Assembly: GCF_031157275.1 (NCBI RefSeq)
Contig: NZ_JAVIFW010000013.1
Span: 62,001-126,000 of the forward strand
Length of the DNA: 64,000 bases
Origin: Streptomyces sp. LHD-70
Lineage (GTDB): Bacteria; Actinomycetota; Actinomycetes; Streptomycetales; Streptomycetaceae
Reading direction: 5' to 3'
Positions 7,802 through 15,722 of the stretch are shown here, piece after piece (position 1 is the stretch's first letter; each line of letters opens with the position of its first letter). The notes beneath the pieces were generated by a model, which worked only from the letters and a program-made list of their open reading frames with translations, was not told the origin of the DNA and ran no database searches. The translations under genes and the position numbers were made by a program.

Positions 7802-10243
7802 TCAGCTCTGCTGGGGGCCGACCTGGACCGTGATCGTCTCGCCGCTCTGCGGCTCCTTCACGATCGCGATCCGAGTGTTGGTGTCAGTTACCTTCACGCT
7901 TCCCGTGGGGTTCGCCGGGTCGTAGTACGAGACCCAGTGACCGTCGTCGAAGACGGAGACTCCGGCGCGCGCGGGGATCTTCTTCGCGACGCCGTCCTTG
8001 TGCAGCGTGAACGCGTCCGTGCGGTACCGGCTGAAGCTGGAGTCGAAGGACTGGATGCGGTTGCGCATCAGCGTCCCGTCGCCCCACTTCTCCGCCTTCG
8101 GGTGCGCGTCGACGGGCAGGAGCAGGCCCTTGCCGGGGTGCACACCGGTGTTGTTGTCGGCCTGCGAGGTGTCCCACTGCCAGATCATCAGGCCGTTCTG
8201 GTACGGGAAGTGCTCGACCCAGTTCTCCCGCGTCTTGGCCCAACCGAAGTTGTACGGGCCGGACTTGAGGGTCTTGTCGTACGACACGTACTGGCGGTTC
8301 TCGGCGAGGTAGTACTGCGGGTAGTCCTTGGTGAAGGACTCGCCGATGCGGTCGAAGCCCTTCTTCGTCCAGCCGTTGTCGTCGCCCTCGGCGTCGTCCG
8401 AGAACAGCTTCTCGCCGTCCGCCGTGACCGAAATGCCGTCCGCCGCAAAGCCCTTGAGGGACGTGCCGCCGTCGGTCTGGTAGCGGAAGCGGAGGTCGAT
8501 CTTCTTGCCCGCGTAGGCGTCCAGGGGGTAGCTGAGCTTCTTGTAGCCGTCCGAGGAGCCGTGCAGGGCGGGCTTGTCGCCGCCGTCGCGCGGGATCGGC
8601 TTGCCGTCGGCGGTGCCGTCGATCGGGGTGTAGCTCGCGCCGCCGTCCGTGGAGACCTCGGCGTAGGCGTAGTCGTAGTTCGCCTCGATGTCCCACCAGC
8701 CCGAAAGGTCAAGGGACGCCTTGGACTTGCCGGTCAGGTCGACCGTACGGGTCAGGGTGTTCTTGAGGTCGTCGCCCTGGCCGCTCCACCACTGCTTGGC
8801 GCCGTCGGCCGGCTTGGTGATGGTGGTCGTGACGGCCTTCGCGGGCAGTTCGACGACGAGGGCCTGCTTGTTCTTGGTGTTGTACTCGGCGTAGCCCAGC
8901 TTGTGCGTGGACTCCGTGCCGGCCTTCGCCGTGTCGTAGTCCAGCCAGCCCAGTTGCAGCTTGTCCCAGGCGGTCATGTCGCCGGGCAGGTCGCCGATGC
9001 TGTCCTTGCCGCGGCCGAGCCACGAGCCGGAGGACATGAGCGACCAGTAGGACGTGGAGTTCTCGCCCTTGCCGGAGGTGTCGTAGAGGTCGGGCAGGCC
9101 CAGGTCGTGGCCGTACTCGTGGGCGAAGACGCCGAGGCCGCCGTTCTCCGGCTGCATCGTGTAGTCGCCGACCCAGATACCGGTGTCGCCGACCTCGGTG
9201 CCGCCCGACTTGTTCTCGGCCGGTCCGGTCTTGCCCGCGTCCGAGCCGTACGCGTACCAGCGGTGCGCCCAGATGGCGTTCTCGCCCTCGACACCGCCGC
9301 CCGCGGACTCGTCCTCACCGGCGTGCACGATCTGGAAGTGGTCGATGTAGCCGTCGGCCTCGTTGAAGTTGCCGTCGGCGTCGAAGTCGTAGCGGTCCCA
9401 CTCGTCGTACTTGGCGAGCTGGGCCTTGATCTCGGCGTCGGTCTTCCCGGCGGCCTTCTGGTCGGCGGCCCACTGCTTGGTGCCGTCGCGCACCGCGTCC
9501 CAGACGTTGGCGCAGTTGGTGTCGCCGCAGTAGTTGGAGCCGTAACGGGCCTCGTTGTAGTCGACCTTGACCCAGTCGGAGACCTCGCCGTCGACCGAGT
9601 AGCGGCCCGAGGACTGCTTCTCGAAGTACTTCTTCACGGACTGCTTCTTCGGGTCCTTGGAGAAGTACAGGTCCTGGAAGTGCTCGCGGTTGTAATCCGC
9701 CTGCCAGGCCGTGGAGTTGTCGTCCTCGCGGTCCGGCTCGGCGATCTTGTTGTGCAGCGGGCCCGGCTTGCCGCCGTACTTCTTGACCGGCTCCTCGGGG
9801 CCTTCGGGGCCGTCCGGGTCGTACATCGTGGTGTCGTCGACCTTGTCGCCGAACTCGACCAGGATCGTGAAGATCTTGTCGGTCTTCTCCCGGCCCAGCT
9901 CCACGTACTTGCCGTCGTCGAGCTTCACCACGTTCGAGGCGCCGCGCTTGGTCGCCTTGGCCTCGCCGGATATGAGCTGGTTCAGCGCGTCCTCACGCTG
10001 CTGCTCCTGGCGTTCGCTGTACGGGCCCTCCAGGTCGTGCTCGTCCCGCTCGCCGTGGCCCGCGCGGCCGTCGCCGGGCGCCGGGTCGTGGCGCTCGACT
10101 CCGGCCTTCGACTGGCGTCCCGTGTCGTCGTCGGCCTGGGCGATGCTGTACGCCGACGCCGTCGCGCCGACCGCCGCGAGCGCCGTCACCACGGCAGCAG
10201 CGCGAAACGTCCGGCGTCTGCCGGACCTGGTCCTCTGGATCAC
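7802..10243 (-). CDS. Secreted M6-family (immune inhibitor A-like) zinc metalloprotease
   Basis: The 813-residue exported protease has a signal peptide (RRRTFRAAAVVTALAAVGATASA at 9-31, cleavage near residue 36), a charged propeptide, and a catalytic domain with HEYGHDLGLPD: His375 and His379 bind zinc, Glu376 is the base. Downstream come an immune-inhibitor-A C-terminal domain (STDGGASYTPIDG, DLRFRYQTDGG) and MIWQWDTSQADN, typical of the family. It starts at GTG 10243, preceded by GGGGAGGACAG. The enzyme should degrade extracellular protein. It is monocistronic, with a strong hairpin at 7741-7775. Confidence 0.94.
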   Translation of the reverse strand: MIQRTRSGRRRTFRAAAVVTALAAVGATASAYSIAQADDDTGRQSKAGVERHDPAPGDGRAGHGERDEHDLEGPYSERQEQQREDALNQLISGEAKATKRGASNVVKLDDGKYVELGREKTDKIFTILVEFGDKVDDTTMYDPDGPEGPEEPVKKYGGKPGPLHNKIAEPDREDDNSTAWQADYNREHFQDLYFSKDPKKQSVKKYFEKQSSGRYSVDGEVSDWVKVDYNEARYGSNYCGDTNCANVWDAVRDGTKQWAADQKAAGKTDAEIKAQLAKYDEWDRYDFDADGNFNEADGYIDHFQIVHAGEDESAGGGVEGENAIWAHRWYAYGSDAGKTGPAENKSGGTEVGDTGIWVGDYTMQPENGGLGVFAHEYGHDLGLPDLYDTSGKGENSTSYWSLMSSGSWLGRGKDSIGDLPGDMTAWDKLQLGWLDYDTAKAGTESTHKLGYAEYNTKNKQALVVELPAKAVTTTITKPADGAKQWWSGQGDDLKNTLTRTVDLTGKSKASLDLSGWWDIEANYDYAYAEVSTDGGASYTPIDGTADGKPIPRDGGDKPALHGSSDGYKKLSYPLDAYAGKKIDLRFRYQTDGGTSLKGFAADGISVTADGEKLFSDDAEGDDNGWTKKGFDRIGESFTKDYPQYYLAENRQYVSYDKTLKSGPYNFGWAKTRENWVEHFPYQNGLMIWQWDTSQADNNTGVHPGKGLLLPVDAHPKAEKWGDGTLMRNRIQSFDSSFSRYRTDAFTLHKDGVAKKIPARAGVSVFDDGHWVSYYDPANPTGSVKVTDTNTRIAIVKEPQSGETITVQVGPQQS

Positions 10244-10658
10244 TTCGTACTGTCCTCCCCCGCGACCGCGCCTGCGGAGCCTGCGGATGGGGGGTCAAAG
10301 GGATCCGGGCGCAGTGCCGCGTCACAAGTGACGCCATTCGACCGGAGTTACGCGCGAAAAGACAGACCTTGACTTGAACTGGTCAAGTGCGTTAAGCGGT
10401 AGGCGAGTTCTGGTATCCGGACGCCAACCGCCGTACGAGGGCGGTGCCCTGGGGCGCGTATGTCTCGATGCGCGGACGATGCCGTGAGCCTGTGCGCCCC
10501 TCATGCTTCGGCGCTCCGCCCACCGTGCCTAAGGTCACGCTTACTTGGCTGCTCGCTCGGGAATCCAGCGGAATAGCATGAGTTGACCGCGTGCTTGCTC
10601 TTTCTGAGACGTTCACCGCACCCCCGCATCTGCTGTCCAGAGGACGACGGAGTTCGCC
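10244..10658. other. 415-nt divergent intergenic region, no gene seen
   Basis: It separates the divergent M6 protease and small membrane-protein genes and must hold both promoters. Open frames here are Arg-rich antisense artefacts. The segment CTTGACTTGAACTGGTCAAG (10369-10388) contains the interrupted inverted arms CTTGAC and GTCAAG and is relatively AT-rich; it may be a regulator site for the protease gene. Confidence 0.4.
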
Positions 10659-10949
10659 ATGCCCCGCCCGACCGCCGCACAGCTCGCCTACGGTTCCGCC
10701 ACCGTGGTCTTCGCGACCCTCGCCATGCTGCTGCTCTCCCAGACGCGTTCGGGCATCGGCGTCGCCGTGATCGCCGTCGCCGCCCTCGCGCTCGGACTGC
10801 TCGTCGCGGTGACCGTGCCGATGCCGGGCGCCGCGCCCCGGGTGCGGGCGGCCACGCAGCGGCCGGTGGCGGGCGCGGAGCCCGTCGCCGTACGACCGGT
10901 GGCCGGTGCCGCCGAGGCCCGCGTGACCGAGCACTCCCTGCGCAGCTGA
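10659..10949 (+). CDS. Small membrane protein, function unknown
   Basis: The 96-residue protein has two hydrophobic segments (about residues 8-27, QLAYGSATVVFATLAMLLLS, and 31-52, GIGVAVIAVAALALGLLVAV), then a basic, Ala/Pro/Val-rich cytoplasmic-looking tail. No domain is recognised. A GACGGAG ribosome-binding site lies about 7 nt before the ATG. Codon use is normal for the host, and similar short proteins are widespread in Streptomyces. It is convergent with the RDD gene across a strong shared terminator. Confidence 0.75.
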   Translation: MPRPTAAQLAYGSATVVFATLAMLLLSQTRSGIGVAVIAVAALALGLLVAVTVPMPGAAPRVRAATQRPVAGAEPVAVRPVAGAAEARVTEHSLRS

Positions 10950-10996
10950 GCCTTCCGACTCCCCTGCCCTGAACCGGAGTTCGGGCCCGCACACGG

Positions 10997-11045
10997 TACG
11001 CCGACGGGCCCGCGACACCTTCCGTCGCGGGCCCGTCGGCGTACG
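10997..11045. terminator. Bidirectional terminator, 21-bp perfect stem
   Basis: The arms at 10997-11017 and 11025-11045 are exactly complementary around a 7-nt loop. The hairpin sits between two convergent genes and can serve both. Confidence 0.9.
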
Positions 11046-11058
11046 TCCTGGCTCTCGG

Positions 11059-11739
11059 TCAGCCCGTGCTGACCACCACTGTCTTCGCGGCCTTGTCGTG
11101 CAGGCCCTGCTTGTACGGCTTGTCGAAGAAGCTCCAGCCGCCGCAGATCGCGGTCCAGATGCAGTAGCAGCAGAACGCGAACGGCAGCCACAGCACGGCC
11201 GCCCGCACCAGCGAGGTCTGCATGCCCGGCGTCGCCCCGTCCTCCAGGTTCGCCGTCCGCAGCTTCATCAACTGCTTGCCCGGCGTCTGCCCGGTCCTGG
11301 ACGTGAACCAGGTGTCGTACGCCAGGTAGAGGATCGCGGAGAGGACCGATCGGCCGAAGGTCGTGCCGTACTCGACCTCCTCGGTGTCGATCTCCACCTT
11401 CGTCCAGCCGAACGCCCAGGAGAGCAGGGCCACCACGATGGCGACGATGAGCATGTCGACGATCCGGGCGAGGACGCGGCGCCCGCTGTCGGCCAGCGGG
11501 GGCATCCCGGCGAGCGGGTCGGCTCCGCCGTAGCCACCGCCGTACGGATCACCGCCGTAGGGCGGGGGGCCTCCACCGGGCGGCGGCGGACCGAAGCCGC
11601 CGGTGTCGCCGCCACCGGGAGGGGGTGGCGGCGGGTCGTACGGCGAGCTACCACCACTGCCCGCGGGCGGCTGCTGCGGCTTGCTGAACGGATCGTCGTC
11701 CGGGGACGGGCCGTTGCCGGGCGGCGGTGGAGTAGTCAT
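11059..11739 (-). CDS. RDD-family membrane protein with Gly/Pro-rich N-terminus
   Basis: The 226-residue protein has a ~95-residue Pro/Gly/Asp-rich N-terminal half (MTTPPPPGNGPSPDDD and GGGDTGGFGP), then an RDD domain starting at SGRRVLARIVDMLIVAIVVA with three hydrophobic helices and the motif GQTPGKQLMKLR. The C-terminus is KQGLHDKAAKTVVV, a typical RDD ending. RDD proteins are thought to be transporters or membrane scaffolds; the role here is unknown. The ATG at 11739 has no strong ribosome-binding site. A larger paralogue lies immediately upstream on the same strand, 155 nt away, suggesting an old tandem duplication. Confidence 0.88.
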   Translation of the reverse strand: MTTPPPPGNGPSPDDDPFSKPQQPPAGSGGSSPYDPPPPPPGGGDTGGFGPPPPGGGPPPYGGDPYGGGYGGADPLAGMPPLADSGRRVLARIVDMLIVAIVVALLSWAFGWTKVEIDTEEVEYGTTFGRSVLSAILYLAYDTWFTSRTGQTPGKQLMKLRTANLEDGATPGMQTSLVRAAVLWLPFAFCCYCIWTAICGGWSFFDKPYKQGLHDKAAKTVVVSTG

Positions 11740-11894
11740 ACCGCCGAGTCGACAGCGCTCACCTGCGGTGTGCATCCGGCGGGGGGCTGAACGGGGGACG
11801 GCTGTCTCCCGGCTGCCGCACCGTCGTGGCTGGTCGCGCCCCGCGGCGGAGCCGCAAATGTCACAGCCCCGCGCCCCTTTCGGGGCACGAGTGG

Positions 11895-13394
11895 TTACCC
11901 GGCGACGAACGTTCGGGCCGCCTTGTCGTGCCAGCACTGCCGCCACGGGCGGTCCCACGTGCACCACAGCACGCCCAGGACGCCGATCACCAGGACGCCG
12001 GGGACGCTGAAGACCAGCCAGCGGCGCAGGGCCGCCGAGAAGGTCGGGGCGACGTGCTCCTCGATGTCCCGGACCTCTACCTTCAGCAGCTTCTTGCCGA
12101 GCGTGAAGCCCCACTTCGACGTCGGCAGCGCCTCGTACAGCGCGCCGAAGACCAGGAGTACGGCGAGGACGATGCCGAAGTTCAGCGACGTCGTGCCGTC
12201 GAGCAGCCACACCGTGGTCTCCACGCCGGACAGCTTCGCTTCCTGGATCTTGCCGTCGATGTGCTCGACCGCGCTGCTCACCAGCGGGAACGCGACGGCG
12301 CCCGTGACCCCGCCCACGACGACCGTGTCGATCAGCCGGGCCGCGAGCCGCTTGCCGAGAGCGGCGGGCCGGGCCGCGGCCTGGGCCTGGGCGGCCGCGA
12401 GGAACGGGTCCTCGGCGACCGGCCTGAACGGGGTGACCGGGCCGGCCTCCGCCTCGGGTCCCTGCGCCAGGTGCTGCACCTGCTGCGGCCAGGACGCGGC
12501 ACCGCCGCCCGCGCCGGAGCTGACCGGGGCGCCGGACTGCGGCTGCGGGTAGCCGTAACCGGAGGCGGGCGCGGGCCCGCCGGGGGCGCCCTGCTGCGGG
12601 GTCGCGGGCTGCGGGTAGCCGTAGCCGGACGGGGCGTTCTGGGGCGGCGTGGGCTGCACCGGGTTCTGCTGGCCGGGCAGCGCGCGGATCGCCATCGTGC
12701 CCGGCTCGGGCTGGCGGGGCGGGTTCTGGCCCGGCTGGTTCTGGCCGGGCGGGTTCTGGCCGGGCGGGTTCTGGCCGGGGCGGACCCGGCGGACCATCAT
12801 CGTGCCGTCCGCGGGCGGTTGCTGGCCCTGGCCCGCGTCGGCGGGGGGCTGCTGCTGCTCGCCCTGCGGGGCGCGGCCCGGCTTGAGGGCGCGGATCGTG
12901 ACCGTGCCGTCGGTGCGCGGGGTCGGCGCGGGGTGCGCGGACTGCGGCTCCTCGACCGGCTGTTGCTGGGCAGCGTGGGCGGCGTGGGCGGCCTGCGCCG
13001 CCTGCTGCTCGTGCTCGCCGCCCCAGGAGACGCGGGACTGCTCGGCGCCGAAGCCGGTCTGCCGGGAGGCGTCGGCCTGCCAGGCGGAGGCGGGCTCGGG
13101 CCGGTCGGACGCCTGGGCCGCGTCGAGGGCGGGCTCGGCCGCGGGCCCCGCGTCGAGGAACATCGGGCCGGTCTCCTCGGCCGGGGCGACCTGCTGCTCG
13201 GGGACGACGCCGGGCGCGGGCTCGGCGCCACCGGGCGGCACCGGCATCGGCTCACCCTCGGCTGGTGCGGGGCGACTGGTTCCGGGCACCCAGGCGGCGC
13301 CGTTCCAGTACCGGATGTATCCGGGGATGGAGGGGTCCGGGTAGTACCCACTCGTGGGGCTGCTGTCGCCGGGGGCCGGGGTGGGAGCGCTCAT
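11895..13394 (-). CDS. RDD-family protein with DUF2510 head and Gln/Pro-rich linker
   Basis: The 499-residue protein opens with a DUF2510-like domain (GYYPDPSIPGYIRYWNGAAW, about residues 16-35). A ~300-residue low-complexity linker rich in Ala, Gln, Pro and Glu follows, including PGQNPPGQNPPGQNQPGQNP and two GYGYPQP repeats. The C-terminal RDD domain (ALGKRLAARLIDTVVVGGVT, about 338 onward) has three membrane segments, and the protein ends QCWHDKAARTFVAG, parallel to its neighbour. The ATG at 13394 follows a weak GGGACTACGGACC. The frame remains open far upstream but that is an antisense artefact. It is divergent from ssgG. Confidence 0.88.
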   Translation of the reverse strand: MSAPTPAPGDSSPTSGYYPDPSIPGYIRYWNGAAWVPGTSRPAPAEGEPMPVPPGGAEPAPGVVPEQQVAPAEETGPMFLDAGPAAEPALDAAQASDRPEPASAWQADASRQTGFGAEQSRVSWGGEHEQQAAQAAHAAHAAQQQPVEEPQSAHPAPTPRTDGTVTIRALKPGRAPQGEQQQPPADAGQGQQPPADGTMMVRRVRPGQNPPGQNPPGQNQPGQNPPRQPEPGTMAIRALPGQQNPVQPTPPQNAPSGYGYPQPATPQQGAPGGPAPASGYGYPQPQSGAPVSSGAGGGAASWPQQVQHLAQGPEAEAGPVTPFRPVAEDPFLAAAQAQAAARPAALGKRLAARLIDTVVVGGVTGAVAFPLVSSAVEHIDGKIQEAKLSGVETTVWLLDGTTSLNFGIVLAVLLVFGALYEALPTSKWGFTLGKKLLKVEVRDIEEHVAPTFSAALRRWLVFSVPGVLVIGVLGVLWCTWDRPWRQCWHDKAARTFVAG

Positions 13395-13631
13395 GGTCCG
13401 TCCGTAGTCCCGTATCTGTCTGGAGGGTGTTGTGGAAGTCCCACATCTATCAGACCGCCCGGGGGCACCGGGCAGGTCCCGTCGTTCCGTCCACTTTCCG
13501 GGCACATTCGGGGCCTGGGAAGAGTCCCGGAAAAAAACTTCGGAAAGTCGCGTAAGCAACGTCGGGCTGCGCGCTCTCTCCTCGTGCGGGCCTGCTCCAC
13601 GGCCCCGCCCGAAGCGGAAGAGAGGCACGAC

Positions 13632-14105
13632 ATGCACACCATGGTGGAACGCGAACTCGAGCTGAAGCTGGTCCTGTCCCCGGAGCGCAGCATCGCCGTA
13701 CCGGCCCGGCTCACCTACCGCACGGACGACCCGTACGCCGTGCACATCACCTTCCACGTCGGCTCCGACCAGCCGGTGAACTGGACCTTCGCGCGTGAGC
13801 TGCTCGTCGAGGGCGTCTTCCGGCCGTGCGGCCACGGGGACGTACGGGCGTGGCCGACGAAGATGGACGGCCGCAGCGTCGTCCTGATGGCGCTCAGCTC
13901 GCCCGACGGCGACGCCCTCCTGGAGGCCCCGGCGGCGGCCGTCTCGGCGTGGCTGGAGCGGACGCTCCGGGTGGTCCCGCCCGGCTCGGAGTCGGACCAC
14001 CTCGGCATCGACGACGGCCTGGCCGACCTGCTGACGCCGACCCCGGCGGACGACCTGTGGCTGCGCGACCCGTGGCCCTCGGACGAGTCCAAGGACGGTG
14101 AGTGA
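13632..14105 (+). CDS. ssgG: SsgA-like sporulation protein, probably SsgG
   Basis: SALP proteins occur only in sporulating actinomycetes and control septum placement during sporulation. The 157-residue protein has the family core: RLTYRTDDPYAVHITFHVG, WTFARELLVEGVFRPCGHGD and the C-terminal LERTLRVVPPGSE segment. Among S. coelicolor paralogues SsgG is the one next to the GlcD-type oxidase and hpd, as here, so the symbol rests on gene order. AGAGG lies 6 nt before the ATG at 13632. The preceding 240 nt contains an unusual A7 run near 13531. Confidence 0.8.
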   Translation: MHTMVERELELKLVLSPERSIAVPARLTYRTDDPYAVHITFHVGSDQPVNWTFARELLVEGVFRPCGHGDVRAWPTKMDGRSVVLMALSSPDGDALLEAPAAAVSAWLERTLRVVPPGSESDHLGIDDGLADLLTPTPADDLWLRDPWPSDESKDGE

Positions 14106-14121
14106 GCCGGGTGCCGGGCGG

Positions 14122-14201
14122 GAAGCCGGAACAGCCCCCGACCGGGAAGCCGGGCGCGAAGCCGGAACAGCCCCCGACCGGGGTGCCGGAACAGCCCCGG
14201 G
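14122..14201. repeat. Direct repeats (25 bp x 2 plus a partial copy) after ssgG
   Basis: GAAGCCGGAACAGCCCCCGA plus CCGGG occurs at 14122-14146 and exactly again at 14158-14182; a third, shortened copy (GTGCCGGAACAGCCCCGGG) follows at 14183-14201 and merges with the hairpin. Confidence 0.85.
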
Positions 14202-14220
14202 GGCCCGTGGGGCCCCCGGG
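14196..14220. terminator. Bidirectional GC hairpin between ssgG and the FAD oxidase gene
   Basis: An 11-bp perfect stem (CCCGGGGGCCC / GGGCCCCCGGG) with a 3-nt loop lies 2 nt beyond the oxidase stop codon and is shared by the two convergent genes. Confidence 0.75.
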
Positions 14221-14221
14221 A

Positions 14222-15613
14222 TCAGAACAGCTTGCCGGGGTTGAGCAGGCCGAGCGGGTCGAAGGTCTGCTTGATGCCGCGCTGCAGCTCGACGCCCACG
14301 GGGCCGATCTCGCGCGCCAGCCACTCCTTCTTGAGGACGCCCACGCCGTGCTCGCCGGTGATCGTGCCGCCGAGCTCCAGGCCGAGGGCCATGATCTCGT
14401 CGAAGGACTCGCGGGCGCGCCGGGACTCGTCCGGGTCCTGGGCGTCGAAGCAGACCGTGGGGTGCGTGTTGCCGTCGCCCGCGTGCGCGCAGACGCCGAT
14501 GGTCAGGTCGTACTTCTCGGCGATACGGGCCGTGCCCTCCAGCATGTCGGCGAGGCGGGAGCGGGGCACGCAGACGTCGTCGATCATCGTGGTGCCCTTG
14601 ACGGCCTCCAGCGCGGTGAGCGACAACCGCCGCGCCTGGAGCAGGAGTTCGGACTCGGCGTGGGTGTCGGCGGGCACCACCTCGGTGGCTCCGGCAGCGG
14701 CGCACAGCTCGCCGACGGCGGCCAGGTCGGCGGCCGGGTCCGCGGTGTCGAAGGCGGCCAGGAGCAGCGCCTCGGTGGTCTCCGGCAGGCCCATCTGCGC
14801 CATGTCGTTGACGGCCCTGATGGTCGTACGGTCCATCAGTTCGAGGAGCGAGGGGACATGACCCCCCTCCATGATCTTGCATACGGCCGCGCAGGCGTCG
14901 GCCGCTGAACCGAACTCGGCGGCGAGCGCGAGCTGCAGCGGCGGTTCGGGCTTCAGGGCGAGCACGGCGCGGACGACGACGCCGAGGCTGCCCTCGGAGC
15001 CGACGAAGAGGCGGGTGAGGTCGTACCCTGCGACGCCCTTGGCGGTGCGGCGCCCGGTCTGCAGCAGGCGGCCGTCGGCGAGGACGACGTCGAGCCCGAG
15101 GACGTACTCGGCGGTGACCCCGTACTTGACGCAGCACAGGCCGCCGGAGGCCGTGCCGATGTTGCCGCCGATGGTGCACTGCTCCCAACTGCTGGGATCC
15201 GGCGGGTAGTAGAGGCCGTGTTCGTTGACCGCGCGGGAGAGCGCGGCGTTGACGACGCCCGGCTCGACGACGGCGATCCGGTCGACCGGGTTGATCTCCA
15301 GGATGGCGTCCATCCTGGTCAGCGAGAGCACGATGCAGCCGTCGGAGGCGTTGGCGGCGCCGGAGAGGCCGGTGCGGGCGCCCTGCGGGACGACGGGGAC
15401 GCGCAGCGCGGTCGCGGTGCGCATGACGTGCTGCACCTGTTCGACGGTGCGCGGCAGTACGACGACGGCGGGGGCGCCCGCCTCGCAGAAGCTGGCCATG
15501 TCGTTGGCGTAGGCGGCGGTGATGTCCGGGTCGGTGAGGACGGCTTCGGCGGGCAGGCCCTCGCGCAGTTGGGCGACGAGGTGACCGGGGTTGCTCTCGG
15601 AGGCACCGTTCAT
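14222..15613 (-). CDS. FAD-linked oxidase, GlcD/D-lactate dehydrogenase type
   Basis: The 463-residue flavoprotein belongs to the VAO/PCMH fold with a GlcD-type C-terminal domain. PCMH FAD-binding motifs are visible: VVPQGARTGLSGAANASDGC near residue 75 and TIGGNIGTASGG near 130. The C-terminal domain carries CAHAGDGNTHPTVCF and the ending GITGEHGVG-like GGTITGEHGVGVLKKEW and FDPLGLLNPGKLF. Such enzymes oxidise 2-hydroxy acids such as glycolate or D-lactate; the substrate is not determined here. The ATG at 15613 has only a weak ribosome-binding site. It is divergent from the TPR gene. Confidence 0.92.
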   Translation of the reverse strand: MNGASESNPGHLVAQLREGLPAEAVLTDPDITAAYANDMASFCEAGAPAVVVLPRTVEQVQHVMRTATALRVPVVPQGARTGLSGAANASDGCIVLSLTRMDAILEINPVDRIAVVEPGVVNAALSRAVNEHGLYYPPDPSSWEQCTIGGNIGTASGGLCCVKYGVTAEYVLGLDVVLADGRLLQTGRRTAKGVAGYDLTRLFVGSEGSLGVVVRAVLALKPEPPLQLALAAEFGSAADACAAVCKIMEGGHVPSLLELMDRTTIRAVNDMAQMGLPETTEALLLAAFDTADPAADLAAVGELCAAAGATEVVPADTHAESELLLQARRLSLTALEAVKGTTMIDDVCVPRSRLADMLEGTARIAEKYDLTIGVCAHAGDGNTHPTVCFDAQDPDESRRARESFDEIMALGLELGGTITGEHGVGVLKKEWLAREIGPVGVELQRGIKQTFDPLGLLNPGKLF

Positions 15614-15722
15614 GATCCAAGGGTCGCACCGGGGGCCATCGGTGTGAACCCGTCTGCGTCGCCCGGCGCACGCCGCGATGCGTTCGTCGTATTGGCCCAC
15701 TTTCTGCCGCACAGTGTGCGCC

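Noticed and set aside
7748..10372. An 874-codon plus-strand open frame opposite the M6 protease
   Set aside because: Shadow of the protease gene; Val/Leu/Arg-rich composition with no domain.
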